Positions 9,095-15,514 of a stretch of DNA of 64,000 nucleotides are shown here, piece after piece. The stretch comes from an uncultured Caldilineaceae bacterium (GTDB lineage: Bacteria > Chloroflexota > Anaerolineae > Caldilineales > Caldilineaceae), in NCBI GenBank assembly GCA_958295915.1, contig OY282381.1, positions 1,138,722 to 1,202,721 on the forward strand, given 5' to 3'. The notes under the pieces are model-generated. The model saw nothing but the letters and a program-made list of their open reading frames with translations. It was not told the DNA's origin and did no database searches. The stretch's first letter is position 1; each line of letters begins with the position of its first letter. A program made the position numbers and the translations under genes.

Positions 9095-9336
9095 ATATGT
9101 GTCCTCCTTACCGAATTCGGACGGATTCTTGCCTTTTTGAAGTGTTTCTTATGAACTGATTCATCTGGCAACGTTCTCAGAAACGCAAGGCAATCACCGA
9201 GGAACAACGAGGCGCGACGTTCCGGGTGGAATGCGCCAGTTATGTAAGCGCTGCCAGAAGGCTCGGACAAGACAGTCGTGTCCGGCGGCCTGACATTGGA
9301 CTGAAAGAGTTCTGGCGGCAGAGGTAGACTTTCCAT
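9091..9336 (-). pseudogene. Truncated N-terminus of a DNA methyltransferase
   Basis: An 81-residue frame whose residues 40-60 read ASLFLGDCLAFLRTLPDESV. This is the usual lead-in to the catalytic (D/N)PPY motif of beta-class DNA methylases. Homology then breaks off into HKKHFKKARIR and a stop, so the catalytic core is missing. The stop overlaps the ATG of the DarT-macrodomain gene (ATGA). The fragment may therefore still be translated and may help to initiate the gene behind it. It sits directly after a fragment of a Dam 3' end, so the downstream gene probably replaced the rest of an older methylase. Confidence 0.6.
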
Positions 9337-9349
9337 GCAACGCGCGCCT

Positions 9350-9393
9350 CGTCCTGTTCAGTAGTTGGTGATCAGAAGCTCGGTGATTTCCCC
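9350..9393. repeat. 44-bp duplication of the dam 3' end
   Basis: Matches 10566-10609 with a handful of substitutions. It encodes the Dam tail (ELLITNY and stop) and a few bases beyond. It adjoins the 136-bp hepT/res duplication directly. Confidence 0.8.
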
Positions 9394-9438
9394 GTAGTTG
9401 GCGGGGCTGCTGCGAGCCGGTCTTCGGGAGCGCGGCAT
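9358..9438 (-). pseudogene. Scar ORF joining the first codons of res to the last codons of dam
   Basis: A 26-codon frame begins MPRSRRPARSSPANY, almost identical to the start of the intact Res at 4068, and continues without a break into GEITELLITNY and a stop, the end of the Dam methylase at 10574. The two parts meet in frame inside a Tyr-Gly codon pair. This is not a functional gene but a deletion or recombination scar showing that a second res copy and a second dam copy once lay here. Confidence 0.6.
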
Positions 9439-9529
9439 CGGCTATAGCCCTTCCTCAACGATTGCCTGTAGTTGATCAATGAGCGGGGACAATTCGTTCG
9501 TTATCGTGTCCCACAATCTGTTCAGACTA
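9394..9529. repeat. 136-bp direct duplication of the hepT/res junction
   Basis: Bases 9394-9529 match 4024-4159 with about a dozen scattered substitutions and no gaps that I can see; the offset is constant at 5370. The match ends abruptly on both sides: on the right at a hicB remnant, on the left at a dam remnant. The two copies lie in the same orientation and could recombine to delete the 5.4 kb between them, removing mod, mntA and the DarT-macrodomain gene. Confidence 0.85.
9439..9529 (-). pseudogene. 3' fragment of a second hepT
   Basis: The frame reads SLNRLWDTITNELS through QAIVEEGL and a stop, matching the last 28 or so residues of the intact HepT with a few substitutions. The RX4HXY active site is not included. 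It is followed after one codon by a res-like ATG, exactly as at the intact locus, so hepT-res order was conserved in the lost copy. Confidence 0.65.
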
Positions 9530-9697
9530 GGGCTCGTTGACATTTAAGGTAAGCCAAACGGCGGCACGCAATTCTGCGACAGATTCGCCGTGAAAACCAA
9601 CGACATCATTGATACCTGCAATATGGCCGATAAAGCAACCATCATCCTCACTATAGTCAATTCGAGCAGCATATCCTCTATACATCATTGTGTTCAT
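9527..9697 (-). pseudogene. hicB: HicB antitoxin, truncated
   Basis: A frame from ATG 9697 gives 56 residues. The first 46 (MMYRGYAARIDYSEDDGCF, then GHIAGINDVVGFHGESVAELRAA) are a textbook HicB N-terminal domain. Homology stops at RAA; ten unrelated residues and a stop follow, where intact HicB would continue for about 60 more, including the DNA-binding part. The ATG overlaps the hicA stop by 4 bases, as in intact hicAB operons. The antitoxin is probably non-functional, and the toxin is also cut. Confidence 0.8.
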
Positions 9698-9786
9698 GGC
9701 GTTATTCCTGCCTGTTGCAGAAAACGTCGGGCATCACACACTTGGTATGGCTTTGCCTCTTTCTGAACGCGCCTATGAATAATCCT
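9694..9786 (-). pseudogene. hicA: HicA toxin, 3' fragment
   Basis: Twenty-eight residues ending KEAKPYQVCDARRFLQQAG ITP and TGA match the C-terminus of the HicA group that pairs with this kind of HicB. The frame is closed upstream by TGA at 9787-9789, and the 5' part overlaps the end of the restriction endonuclease gene. The catalytic region (the GSH motif) is lost, so no active toxin can be made. Confidence 0.72.
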
Positions 9787-10564
9787 TCACCTTAATTCTA
9801 TAACTTCTGCTCTTCTCCAATTGTATTGAGTTGTAATCTGCTTCATCGGTAAACATAAACTGCCACAGTCGGTATTCATGCGCATGCTTCTCGAAAAAAA
9901 TTATTGAGATTTGCTTGTCCGCAACACTTTGATTGATATGGTGTTTCCATTGTTTGAACGGATAAAATAGCTGACGAATTATCGTATTGGACGCAGTAGA
10001 ATTCTTTGCTTCAATTAGCACAACCTGATTTCGCCCTTCATAGCCTGCGTCTACCTCCGTCTGAACACTTTCCACTGTTATCAGATGATTTCCGATTCTA
10101 AAATCAAACATTGGAGTATATTTCCTGCCTCGGATTGTTAGGACTAAACTATCATCGTTCACGAAATGGCGAATAATACTGTTTGCATATGCGAAATCCA
10201 GATGTTGCATTTCCGAGTTGCCGATCCCGGAGGTAACTAAAGGAAAGTCGAGTGAGGAAACGTAGGACTCGGCTAAGGACCGGATAGGAGGAATATCCAC
10301 ATAGCCCTCCCCTTTCACAATAGAATATCTACCATTACGGATAGGCAAAATGAACAAACCTTTCTCTTGAAAAACTCTTGGACGGCTATCACGCGTATCT
10401 TGCTTGCATAAAATGCGAACTTCGCGCTGGCCTGTCTTTGAAAAGTGACTAGTAGCCCCCTTTATCTGGTCAGCAGTGATTCCAAAAGGGTTGGCATCAA
10501 AATTGTGATCATAAATTTGATACTCTCGGAATATCGCTTCCCAAGCCTCATTATCTGCCATCAT
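9773..10564 (-). CDS. Type II restriction endonuclease, PD-(D/E)xK fold
   Basis: A 263-residue soluble protein. A PD-(D/E)xK core is visible near the C-terminus: TEVDAGYEG (Asp172) followed by VVLIEAKN (Glu185, Lys187) and a helix RQLFYPFKQW. It begins 9 bases after the dam stop and surely forms an R-M pair with it. The N-terminal two thirds, probably for recognition and dimerisation, match nothing I can name with confidence (a DUF6997-like family is possible). The gene is clearly lower in GC than the flanking metabolic genes, which suggests recent transfer. Its last bases overlap the hicA remnant, so its 3' end may mark an insertion boundary. Confidence 0.72.
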   Translation of the reverse strand: MMADNEAWEAIFREYQIYDHNFDANPFGITADQIKGATSHFSKTGQREVRILCKQDTRDSRPRVFQEKGLFILPIRNGRYSIVKGEGYVDIPPIRSLAESYVSSLDFPLVTSGIGNSEMQHLDFAYANSIIRHFVNDDSLVLTIRGRKYTPMFDFRIGNHLITVESVQTEVDAGYEGRNQVVLIEAKNSTASNTIIRQLFYPFKQWKHHINQSVADKQISIIFFEKHAHEYRLWQFMFTDEADYNSIQLEKSRSYRIKVKDYS

Positions 10565-10565
10565 T

Positions 10566-10609
10566 CGTCCTGTTCAGTAGTTGGTGATCAGAAGTTCGGT
10601 CACTTCCCC
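10566..10609. repeat. Intact-locus copy of the 44-bp dam 3' duplication
   Basis: Partner of 9350-9393; spans the last eleven or so codons and stop of dam. Confidence 0.8.
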
Positions 10610-11542
10610 TCGTTTCGCCCCATTGCTATTGATCGCGCGTCTGGCAAGCACCTTGCGTATGCTGAAGCCCGCATAGAGATTCGCAAAAAACATGTCATGG
10701 GGATTCTCGTTTTGCGGATCGGAATTGCTCAACATAAGGCGCGCGCCAGCGCGGTCCAGGTCGCGGTAGAACGATGCCAGACGCATCTGTTCACCGTCGT
10801 CAAACGGCTCTTTTGCATAGGAGTTAAAGCTGGCGGTATCGCTGATCGGGCGGTACGGGGGGTCAAAATAGACAAAGGTCTGAGCGTCTACGAAATTTCT
10901 GCATGCTGTGAAATCTCCATAGTGAATTTCCGTATTCTGAAGCGTCCCTGCAACGCAATGCAAATTCGTAGCGTCACAGATTTTGGGGTTGCTATACGCG
11001 CCAAACGGAACGTTGAAATCGCCGCGTGAATTTACTCTGTACAATCCGTTGAAACAGGTGCGATTCAAAAAAATGAGGCGCGCAACGCGCAACACTGCAT
11101 CTTGATTTACAGTAGAATAATCGATCCGTTGGTGATTCTGATTGAACAACCTTCGAGTTTCATAGAAGTATTCTTTGCGGCGCTCTGCATTCAACTGTAG
11201 ATATTGAGATTGAATCTCATCCAACAATTCGATAAGGCTATCTGCATGCCGTTGGATCGTGCGATAGGCAAGGATCAGATCCGCGTTCATATCCGAGATG
11301 AAAAACTCGCGCACAGCAAAATCGTTGGCGAGCGAAAAGAACACTGCGCCGCCCCCAATAAACGGTTCGGCATATTTGGTAAGTTTCCCCTCCTGTAGGT
11401 CGGTAGGAAGATGCTGTCCAATCTGTCCCAATAACTGACCTTTGCCGCCGGCCCATTTGAGGAAGGGTCTGGCCTTTGGCTTGTTTTCCTGCGCAACAGG
11501 AGCGCTCAAGTGCGGGGGGGATAACGACATTGCAAACGCCAA
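10574..11542 (-). CDS. Dam-family DNA adenine methyltransferase
   Basis: A 322-residue alpha-class N6-adenine methylase. FLKWAGGKGQLL at 27-38 and FIGGG at 61-65 form the SAM site, FLNRTCFNGLYRVN at 158-171 is the Dam-family recognition segment, and DPPY at 227-230 is catalytic. It protects host DNA from the endonuclease encoded 9 bases downstream. Members usually modify GATC or related sites, but the target cannot be read from the sequence. The first ATG at 11542 is used; an in-frame ATG four codons later is an alternative. A 44-bp copy of its 3' end lies at 9350-9393. Confidence 0.88.
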   Translation of the reverse strand: MAFAMSLSPPHLSAPVAQENKPKARPFLKWAGGKGQLLGQIGQHLPTDLQEGKLTKYAEPFIGGGAVFFSLANDFAVREFFISDMNADLILAYRTIQRHADSLIELLDEIQSQYLQLNAERRKEYFYETRRLFNQNHQRIDYSTVNQDAVLRVARLIFLNRTCFNGLYRVNSRGDFNVPFGAYSNPKICDATNLHCVAGTLQNTEIHYGDFTACRNFVDAQTFVYFDPPYRPISDTASFNSYAKEPFDDGEQMRLASFYRDLDRAGARLMLSNSDPQNENPHDMFFANLYAGFSIRKVLARRAINSNGAKRGEVTELLITNY

Positions 11543-11575
11543 TCACCAATCATGGAAACCGTTTTCGACAACATT

Positions 11576-11845
11576 CTAGCACAACCGTTCGATTGGCGCA
11601 AATACAGAGCGCGCATTCAATATTTCAAAGCTGTTGATGGCGGACTGTGGGCGGTCAGCGGTAACCCGCAGGGCGAAGGTGTGCGTGTCGCCGTAGTTCC
11701 AGGGGAAGTCGATCTCTGCCAGAACGGTGTCGCCGTCCAGCGCGCGCACGAGCCGCGCCTTGCCGCTACCGCCGAAACGTAGACCGGCAGCGTTGCGCTG
11801 TTCAATAGGATGCGTCGCCTCTCTGCCTTCAGGGGGCTCTCGCGT
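11576..11845 (-). pseudogene. Fragment of a beta-sandwich (concanavalin-like) protein
   Basis: An 89-codon open frame without a good start reads RNAAGLRFGGSGKARLVRAL and then EIDFPWNYGDTHTFALRV. This resembles the C-terminal lectin-like domain attached to some Chloroflexota glycohydrolase-type proteins. It is closed upstream by TGA and downstream by unrelated residues and TAG. This is the only coding signal I find between dam and the NUDIX gene (11543-11897), and it looks like a gene remnant. The family call is from motif impression only. Confidence 0.35.
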
Positions 11846-11897
11846 TCACCTCTGTATCTCATCCTGGCGTCTCCGTATAAGGGCATTTGCATATCAT

Positions 11898-12647
11898 TTA
11901 TACAGGCCAGAAAAACTCCCGCGCCGTCGGATCATCGTAGCCGTCCATCCATGAACTTTTCAGGCCAGGGGTCTTGATGGCCACCTGAACGATCTCCCGA
12001 TTGAAAGCGCCCACCAGTTCGTGTTGCAGGTACTCTGCAACCGGCATCCACAGACACTCTTCGATCTCCCAGGCATCCAGATCGATGGCCTCGGTCAGCG
12101 GTGACAGCCGGCAGATGAAGTAGATGTCCGATTTTCCGTAGCGGTAGCCGTGCCAGTGCCGCCAACAGATCACAGCCTCGAACTTCGCTTCCACGCCAGT
12201 CTCTTCATATACCTCCCGCACCACACCGGCGGCCAGATGCTCGCCGGGATGGAGCGCGCCGCCGGGCAGTTTGTAGTAGGGACGAGAAGAACTACGGTGC
12301 CGCTCCGAAACGACGAGCAGTTCCTGGCGTTCGTTGATGACAACGCCCCCCGCGCCGATGTAATGGGTGGCGTAGCCGGGAATCAGCGCGTCCTCTTGCA
12401 GTCGGCGAACAAGCAGCACGTAGTGAGATTCGCTATGGTGAAAGGTAAACCCTGCACCCGTGGCGACGGGAATCAACGCAGCCCGCTCAATTGGCAGATG
12501 TAGCCAGACCAGAAAGCGCCCATCCTGTATCCATTTCACCAGAGAGGCGGACAGACGCGGCGCAAAACTGGCCGCATTTGCCGGCAATTCGTTTGTGTCG
12601 ATCTCAATGCCGTTGAAACGATTGAGGACATGGGGCAGAATATTCAT
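11898..12647 (-). CDS. NUDIX hydrolase (NUDT6-like layout)
   Basis: A 249-residue protein from ATG 12647 (MNILPHVLNRFNG); the longer frame upstream has no family character. The NUDIX box is GGALHPGEHLAAG followed by REVYEETGVE, with the metal-binding glutamates present. The N-terminal third (ASLVKWIQDGRFLVWLHL, then HHSESHYVLLVRRL) resembles the pre-NUDIX domain of NUDT6-type proteins. It probably cleaves a nucleoside diphosphate derivative; the substrate is unknown. It is transcribed away from the dehydrogenase gene at 12881, leaving a 233-base divergent promoter region. Confidence 0.85.
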   Translation of the reverse strand: MNILPHVLNRFNGIEIDTNELPANAASFAPRLSASLVKWIQDGRFLVWLHLPIERAALIPVATGAGFTFHHSESHYVLLVRRLQEDALIPGYATHYIGAGGVVINERQELLVVSERHRSSSRPYYKLPGGALHPGEHLAAGVVREVYEETGVEAKFEAVICWRHWHGYRYGKSDIYFICRLSPLTEAIDLDAWEIEECLWMPVAEYLQHELVGAFNREIVQVAIKTPGLKSSWMDGYDDPTAREFFWPV

Positions 12648-12776
12648 GTGTTCGCTTGGCCTGTCAGAGTGGTGTCGATTATGGTGGTCAGTAACTCGCC
12701 ACTTGCGCCTCTCTCGCAAAGGCGCATTCAACGCATTGCAGACTACCTGATTTTCTTCTGAGAAGCAAGTCGATAC

Positions 12777-12805
12777 TCCGACTACTGCGTCACATCTGCT
12801 ATACT
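12777..12805 (+). promoter_or_regulatory. Possible promoter for the 2-hydroxyacid dehydrogenase gene
   Basis: An extended -10 element, TGCTATACT, ends at 12805; the position 17 bases upstream (12777-12782) is a poor -35. The same CATCTGCTATACT string occurs before 42393, which supports a shared sigma-70 type signal. Confidence 0.3.
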
Positions 12806-12838
12806 CGTCTGACCGAAATCCATCTATAACCGTGATCA

Positions 12839-12857
12839 GTGGCTGGTGATCAGCCAC
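12839..12857. promoter_or_regulatory. Perfect 7-bp inverted repeat upstream of the dehydrogenase gene
   Basis: GTGGCTG, a 5-base spacer, then CAGCCAC, located 24 bases before the ATG at 12881. It could be an operator or simply a member of the dispersed CTAGCCACTGG-like repeats of this genome. Confidence 0.3.
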
Positions 12858-12880
12858 CAGACGCGAACTGGAGAAAGCCA

Positions 12881-13930
12881 ATGTCTGGCAAACCCACCGT
12901 GCTGGTCGATCCCGCATTTCGCAAGATGGACGAAATCTTTTCCGCGGCAGACCTGCGCCAACTCCCCGAAATTGTCGATGTGATTTGGGGAAAGTCGGAG
13001 CCGATGCCCCTGGACGACGCAGTCGAGGCGTTGACGAGCGCCGATGCCGTCGTCTGCGCCACATGGCGCTACGGGGAGATCCTGCGCAAGGCGAAAAACC
13101 TGCGCGCTATCCTGACAGTTTCCGGCGCTTTCCCTTCAGAGCTGGACTACGACTACTGTTTCGGCAACGGAATTCGAGTCCTGTCCGCGGCGCCAGCCTT
13201 TGGGCGTCAGGTTGCGGAGATGGCCCTGGGCCTGGCCATCGCCTCTGCGCGCGAGATTGTCATTGGCCATCAGGCTATGCAGAACGGCGATGAAAAATAT
13301 CTGCACGCCGGGAATATCGGCACTTTCAATCTCTACAACAAACCGGTCGGCTTCATCGGCTACGGTGGGCTGGCCCACTGCCTGCGCCCGCTGCTTACAC
13401 CCTTCGGCTGTCGCGTCGCCACCTACGACCCGTGGCTGGGGGCGCGCTACCTGCAGCGTCAGGGCGTCACAGCGATGCCTCTGGAAGAGCTGATGGCAAC
13501 GTCGCAGGTCATTTTCGTGCTGGCGACGCCATCCAATGAAAACCGCGCGCTGCTCAATCGCGCGCTGCTGGAACGAATTCAGCCGGGCGCGGCGCTGGTT
13601 CTCATCAGCCGGGCCCACGTCGTTGATTTCGATGCGCTGACCGAACTCCTCCACGCCGGCCGCTTGCGGGCGGCGATCGATGTCTTCCCGCAAGAGCCGC
13701 TGGATCCGGAACATCCCATCCGCAGCGCGCCGAATGTGATTCTCTCCGCGCACCGGGCCGGTACCGTAAAAGAGGCGCTGTGGGAGATCGGCGAGATGGT
13801 ACTGGATGATTTGCAAGCCATCGCCAACGGCACGCCGCCACGACGGCTGCAACAGGCCGAACCGGAACTGGTCCCCCGCTACGCCTCCAATCGGGCGCCA
13901 AGGCGCAAAGAACGACCAGGGTTCGTATGA
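12881..13930 (+). CDS. D-isomer-specific 2-hydroxyacid dehydrogenase
   Basis: A 349-residue NAD-dependent oxidoreductase. The Rossmann motif VGFIGYGGLAH is followed by an acidic residue in VATYDPW. The catalytic triad of the family is visible as ISRAHVVD (Arg), FPQEPLD (Glu) and LSAHRAG (His). The start at 12881 is preferred over the longer TTG-type frame at 12839 because GGAGAAA lies just before it. Substrate is uncertain: phosphoglycerate-dehydrogenase-like enzymes in sugar catabolic clusters often act on sugar-derived hydroxyacids, which fits the neighbouring Gfo/Idh, enolase and ADH genes. Confidence 0.85.
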   Translation: MSGKPTVLVDPAFRKMDEIFSAADLRQLPEIVDVIWGKSEPMPLDDAVEALTSADAVVCATWRYGEILRKAKNLRAILTVSGAFPSELDYDYCFGNGIRVLSAAPAFGRQVAEMALGLAIASAREIVIGHQAMQNGDEKYLHAGNIGTFNLYNKPVGFIGYGGLAHCLRPLLTPFGCRVATYDPWLGARYLQRQGVTAMPLEELMATSQVIFVLATPSNENRALLNRALLERIQPGAALVLISRAHVVDFDALTELLHAGRLRAAIDVFPQEPLDPEHPIRSAPNVILSAHRAGTVKEALWEIGEMVLDDLQAIANGTPPRRLQQAEPELVPRYASNRAPRRKERPGFV

Positions 13931-13940
13931 TTCCTGTGCT

Positions 13941-14058
13941 TCCGCGCCTTTGACGATTTGAAAAGAAAGGCAATGTCGCCAGGACGCAGAGACGCAAGGG
14001 AAAACCGGTACATTCCTCGCGGCATCGCGGCTCCGCGCCTTGGCGTTGAATTCATCCC
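13941..14058. repeat. Dispersed long hairpin repeat, copy 1
   Basis: About 118 bases containing GACGCAGAGACGCAAGG and, opposite, GGCTCCGCGCCTTGGCG, which can pair as a long imperfect hairpin. Related copies lie at 23331-23428 and 57758-57857. The copy separates two convergent genes and may also act as a terminator. Confidence 0.75.
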
Positions 14059-14086
14059 GTGTTTCCTCGCCTTCCGCTACGCGCCC

Positions 14087-15121
14087 CTACCCCAGTTCTG
14101 CTCTGCGTAGGGCGTCAAGCAGCCGCGGCTGGAGTTCGCTCTCCAGCGTTTCCTGCCGACGGTGGAGAGCGCTCATATATACCTTCAACACAATGTGAAA
14201 GTCTTGCAGGGCCGCGTCCAGATTGAGAGGATGGACCCGGCTGTCGTCTTCCAGCCAGTCGAACATCGCTGCGGTCATGGCCGCCTGACCCAGAATGTCT
14301 TCGTCGGGATAGTTGTGGCTGCCGCGCTCGCGCTCGCCCTTGATGCCCGTCTCCCAACCCCACATGCTCCAATGGACGAACCCCCGCGTGCCATACACCG
14401 TCAACTGCTTATGCACATTGGCGCGCTCATCCCCGGCCAGCGCATAGGCGCCGTTCGCGCCGCAGCGCAGCAGCGCGCTGGCGCCGTCCTCGTAGTCAAT
14501 CGTCGCCAGTGTTGCGTCTGGCGCGTAGTGCTTTCTGGGGGTTTCCCGCAATCCCTGCCCACCAGATATTTGCGCGAAAATGCTGGCCGGCTTCCCCAGT
14601 GGGTGAAAGGCGGCGATGGACTGCAAAACATGGGTGCCCTGAAAGGCCATATTCATGCGCGCGCTGGCGTCGATAAAGCGGATTGCGCCGATGCTTCCGT
14701 TCTGGACCAATTTCTGCAGGCGCTGGCGTCGGGGATGGAAATGCAACTGGTGATTGATGGCCACTTTCACCCGACTGGCGCGGGCGAATGCCTGGATCGC
14801 CAGATAGTCCTCCGTCTGCATGGCCAGCGGCTTCTCAATGATCAGGGCGCCCACACCCGCGGCCTCGGCGGCTTCCATCACCTCCAGGCGCACATCCGGC
14901 GGCGTGTTCACATGCGCCAGGTCGGGCTTCTCCCGTTCGAACATCTCCCGATAGTCTCTATAGCGGGTCTTCACCCCCCAACGCGCTCCGAACGCATCCA
15001 GGTTTTCATGGTTGCGCGTGGAGATACAGGCCAGTTCGCCCCGGGGAATATGCGCGTAGGCCGCGGCGTGGCCCTGCGCCCGTCCCCCGCTCACGCCGAC
15101 GATTCCACATTTGTAGGGCAT
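14087..15121 (-). CDS. Gfo/Idh/MocA family oxidoreductase
   Basis: A 344-residue NAD(P)-dependent sugar oxidoreductase. The N-terminal Rossmann fold begins KCGIVGVSGGRAQGH, and the family motif EKPLAMQTEDY (EKP) lies near residue 96. The C-terminal alpha/beta domain contains the HYAPDATLATIDYEDGASA strand region. Such enzymes oxidise or epimerise sugars and inositols. It shares an orientation with, but is well spaced from, recQ. No binding-protein or transporter genes are nearby, so a specific substrate cannot be given. Confidence 0.85.
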   Translation of the reverse strand: MPYKCGIVGVSGGRAQGHAAAYAHIPRGELACISTRNHENLDAFGARWGVKTRYRDYREMFEREKPDLAHVNTPPDVRLEVMEAAEAAGVGALIIEKPLAMQTEDYLAIQAFARASRVKVAINHQLHFHPRRQRLQKLVQNGSIGAIRFIDASARMNMAFQGTHVLQSIAAFHPLGKPASIFAQISGGQGLRETPRKHYAPDATLATIDYEDGASALLRCGANGAYALAGDERANVHKQLTVYGTRGFVHWSMWGWETGIKGERERGSHNYPDEDILGQAAMTAAMFDWLEDDSRVHPLNLDAALQDFHIVLKVYMSALHRRQETLESELQPRLLDALRRAELG

Positions 15122-15169
15122 AGATCATATCTCCAGGTCTGTCCGCAGAGTAAGGATTGGGTGATCAGG

Positions 15170-15493
15170 CTAGTCCGGCAAATCCTCTTGCTGGAGCAAG
15201 AAAATCCGCGCCAGCCTTATCTCGTCGTAGGAATAGTCGTAGCCGAGAAGCGCTTTGACCGGCGACAGGAGTGTGTCGCCTGATTCCTCGAAGGCCGCCC
15301 TGATCTTCTCGAAACGCGCCGGAGGCGGCATCAGTGGGCGGAGGTCCAGGTCTTCGCCCGCCTGAATCAGACGCTCCAGGTGGCCCACAATTGTACTTTT
15401 CACAAGGCCGCGCTGCCGCGCCACCTCGTCAATCGACATGCCTTGTTGCAGCAGTTGTCTTGTCTGGTCATAGGTCGAGCCTGCGCGCTTCAC
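15170..15493 (-). pseudogene. Detached HTH_40 tail of RecQ
   Basis: These 107 residues (STYDQTRQLLQQGMSIDEVA, then RGLVKSTIVGHLERLIQAG) are the helix-turn-helix domain normally fused to the C-terminus of RecQ helicases in many phyla. The frame is the same as recQ, and only a TGA at 15515-15517 and seven codons (QSDRSRR) separate the two. A GTG at 15493 could start it as a separate protein, but no clear ribosome site precedes it. The simplest reading is one RecQ gene with a nonsense mutation; readthrough or a sequencing error is also possible. Confidence 0.65.
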
Positions 15494-15514
15494 CCTGCGA
15501 CTTCTGTCGCTCTG

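Noticed and set aside
9531..9558. Possible insertion-sequence end between the hepT and hicB fragments
   Set aside because: A 28-base filler begins GGCTCGTTGACATTTAAGG, but I see no matching inverted end or transposase nearby.
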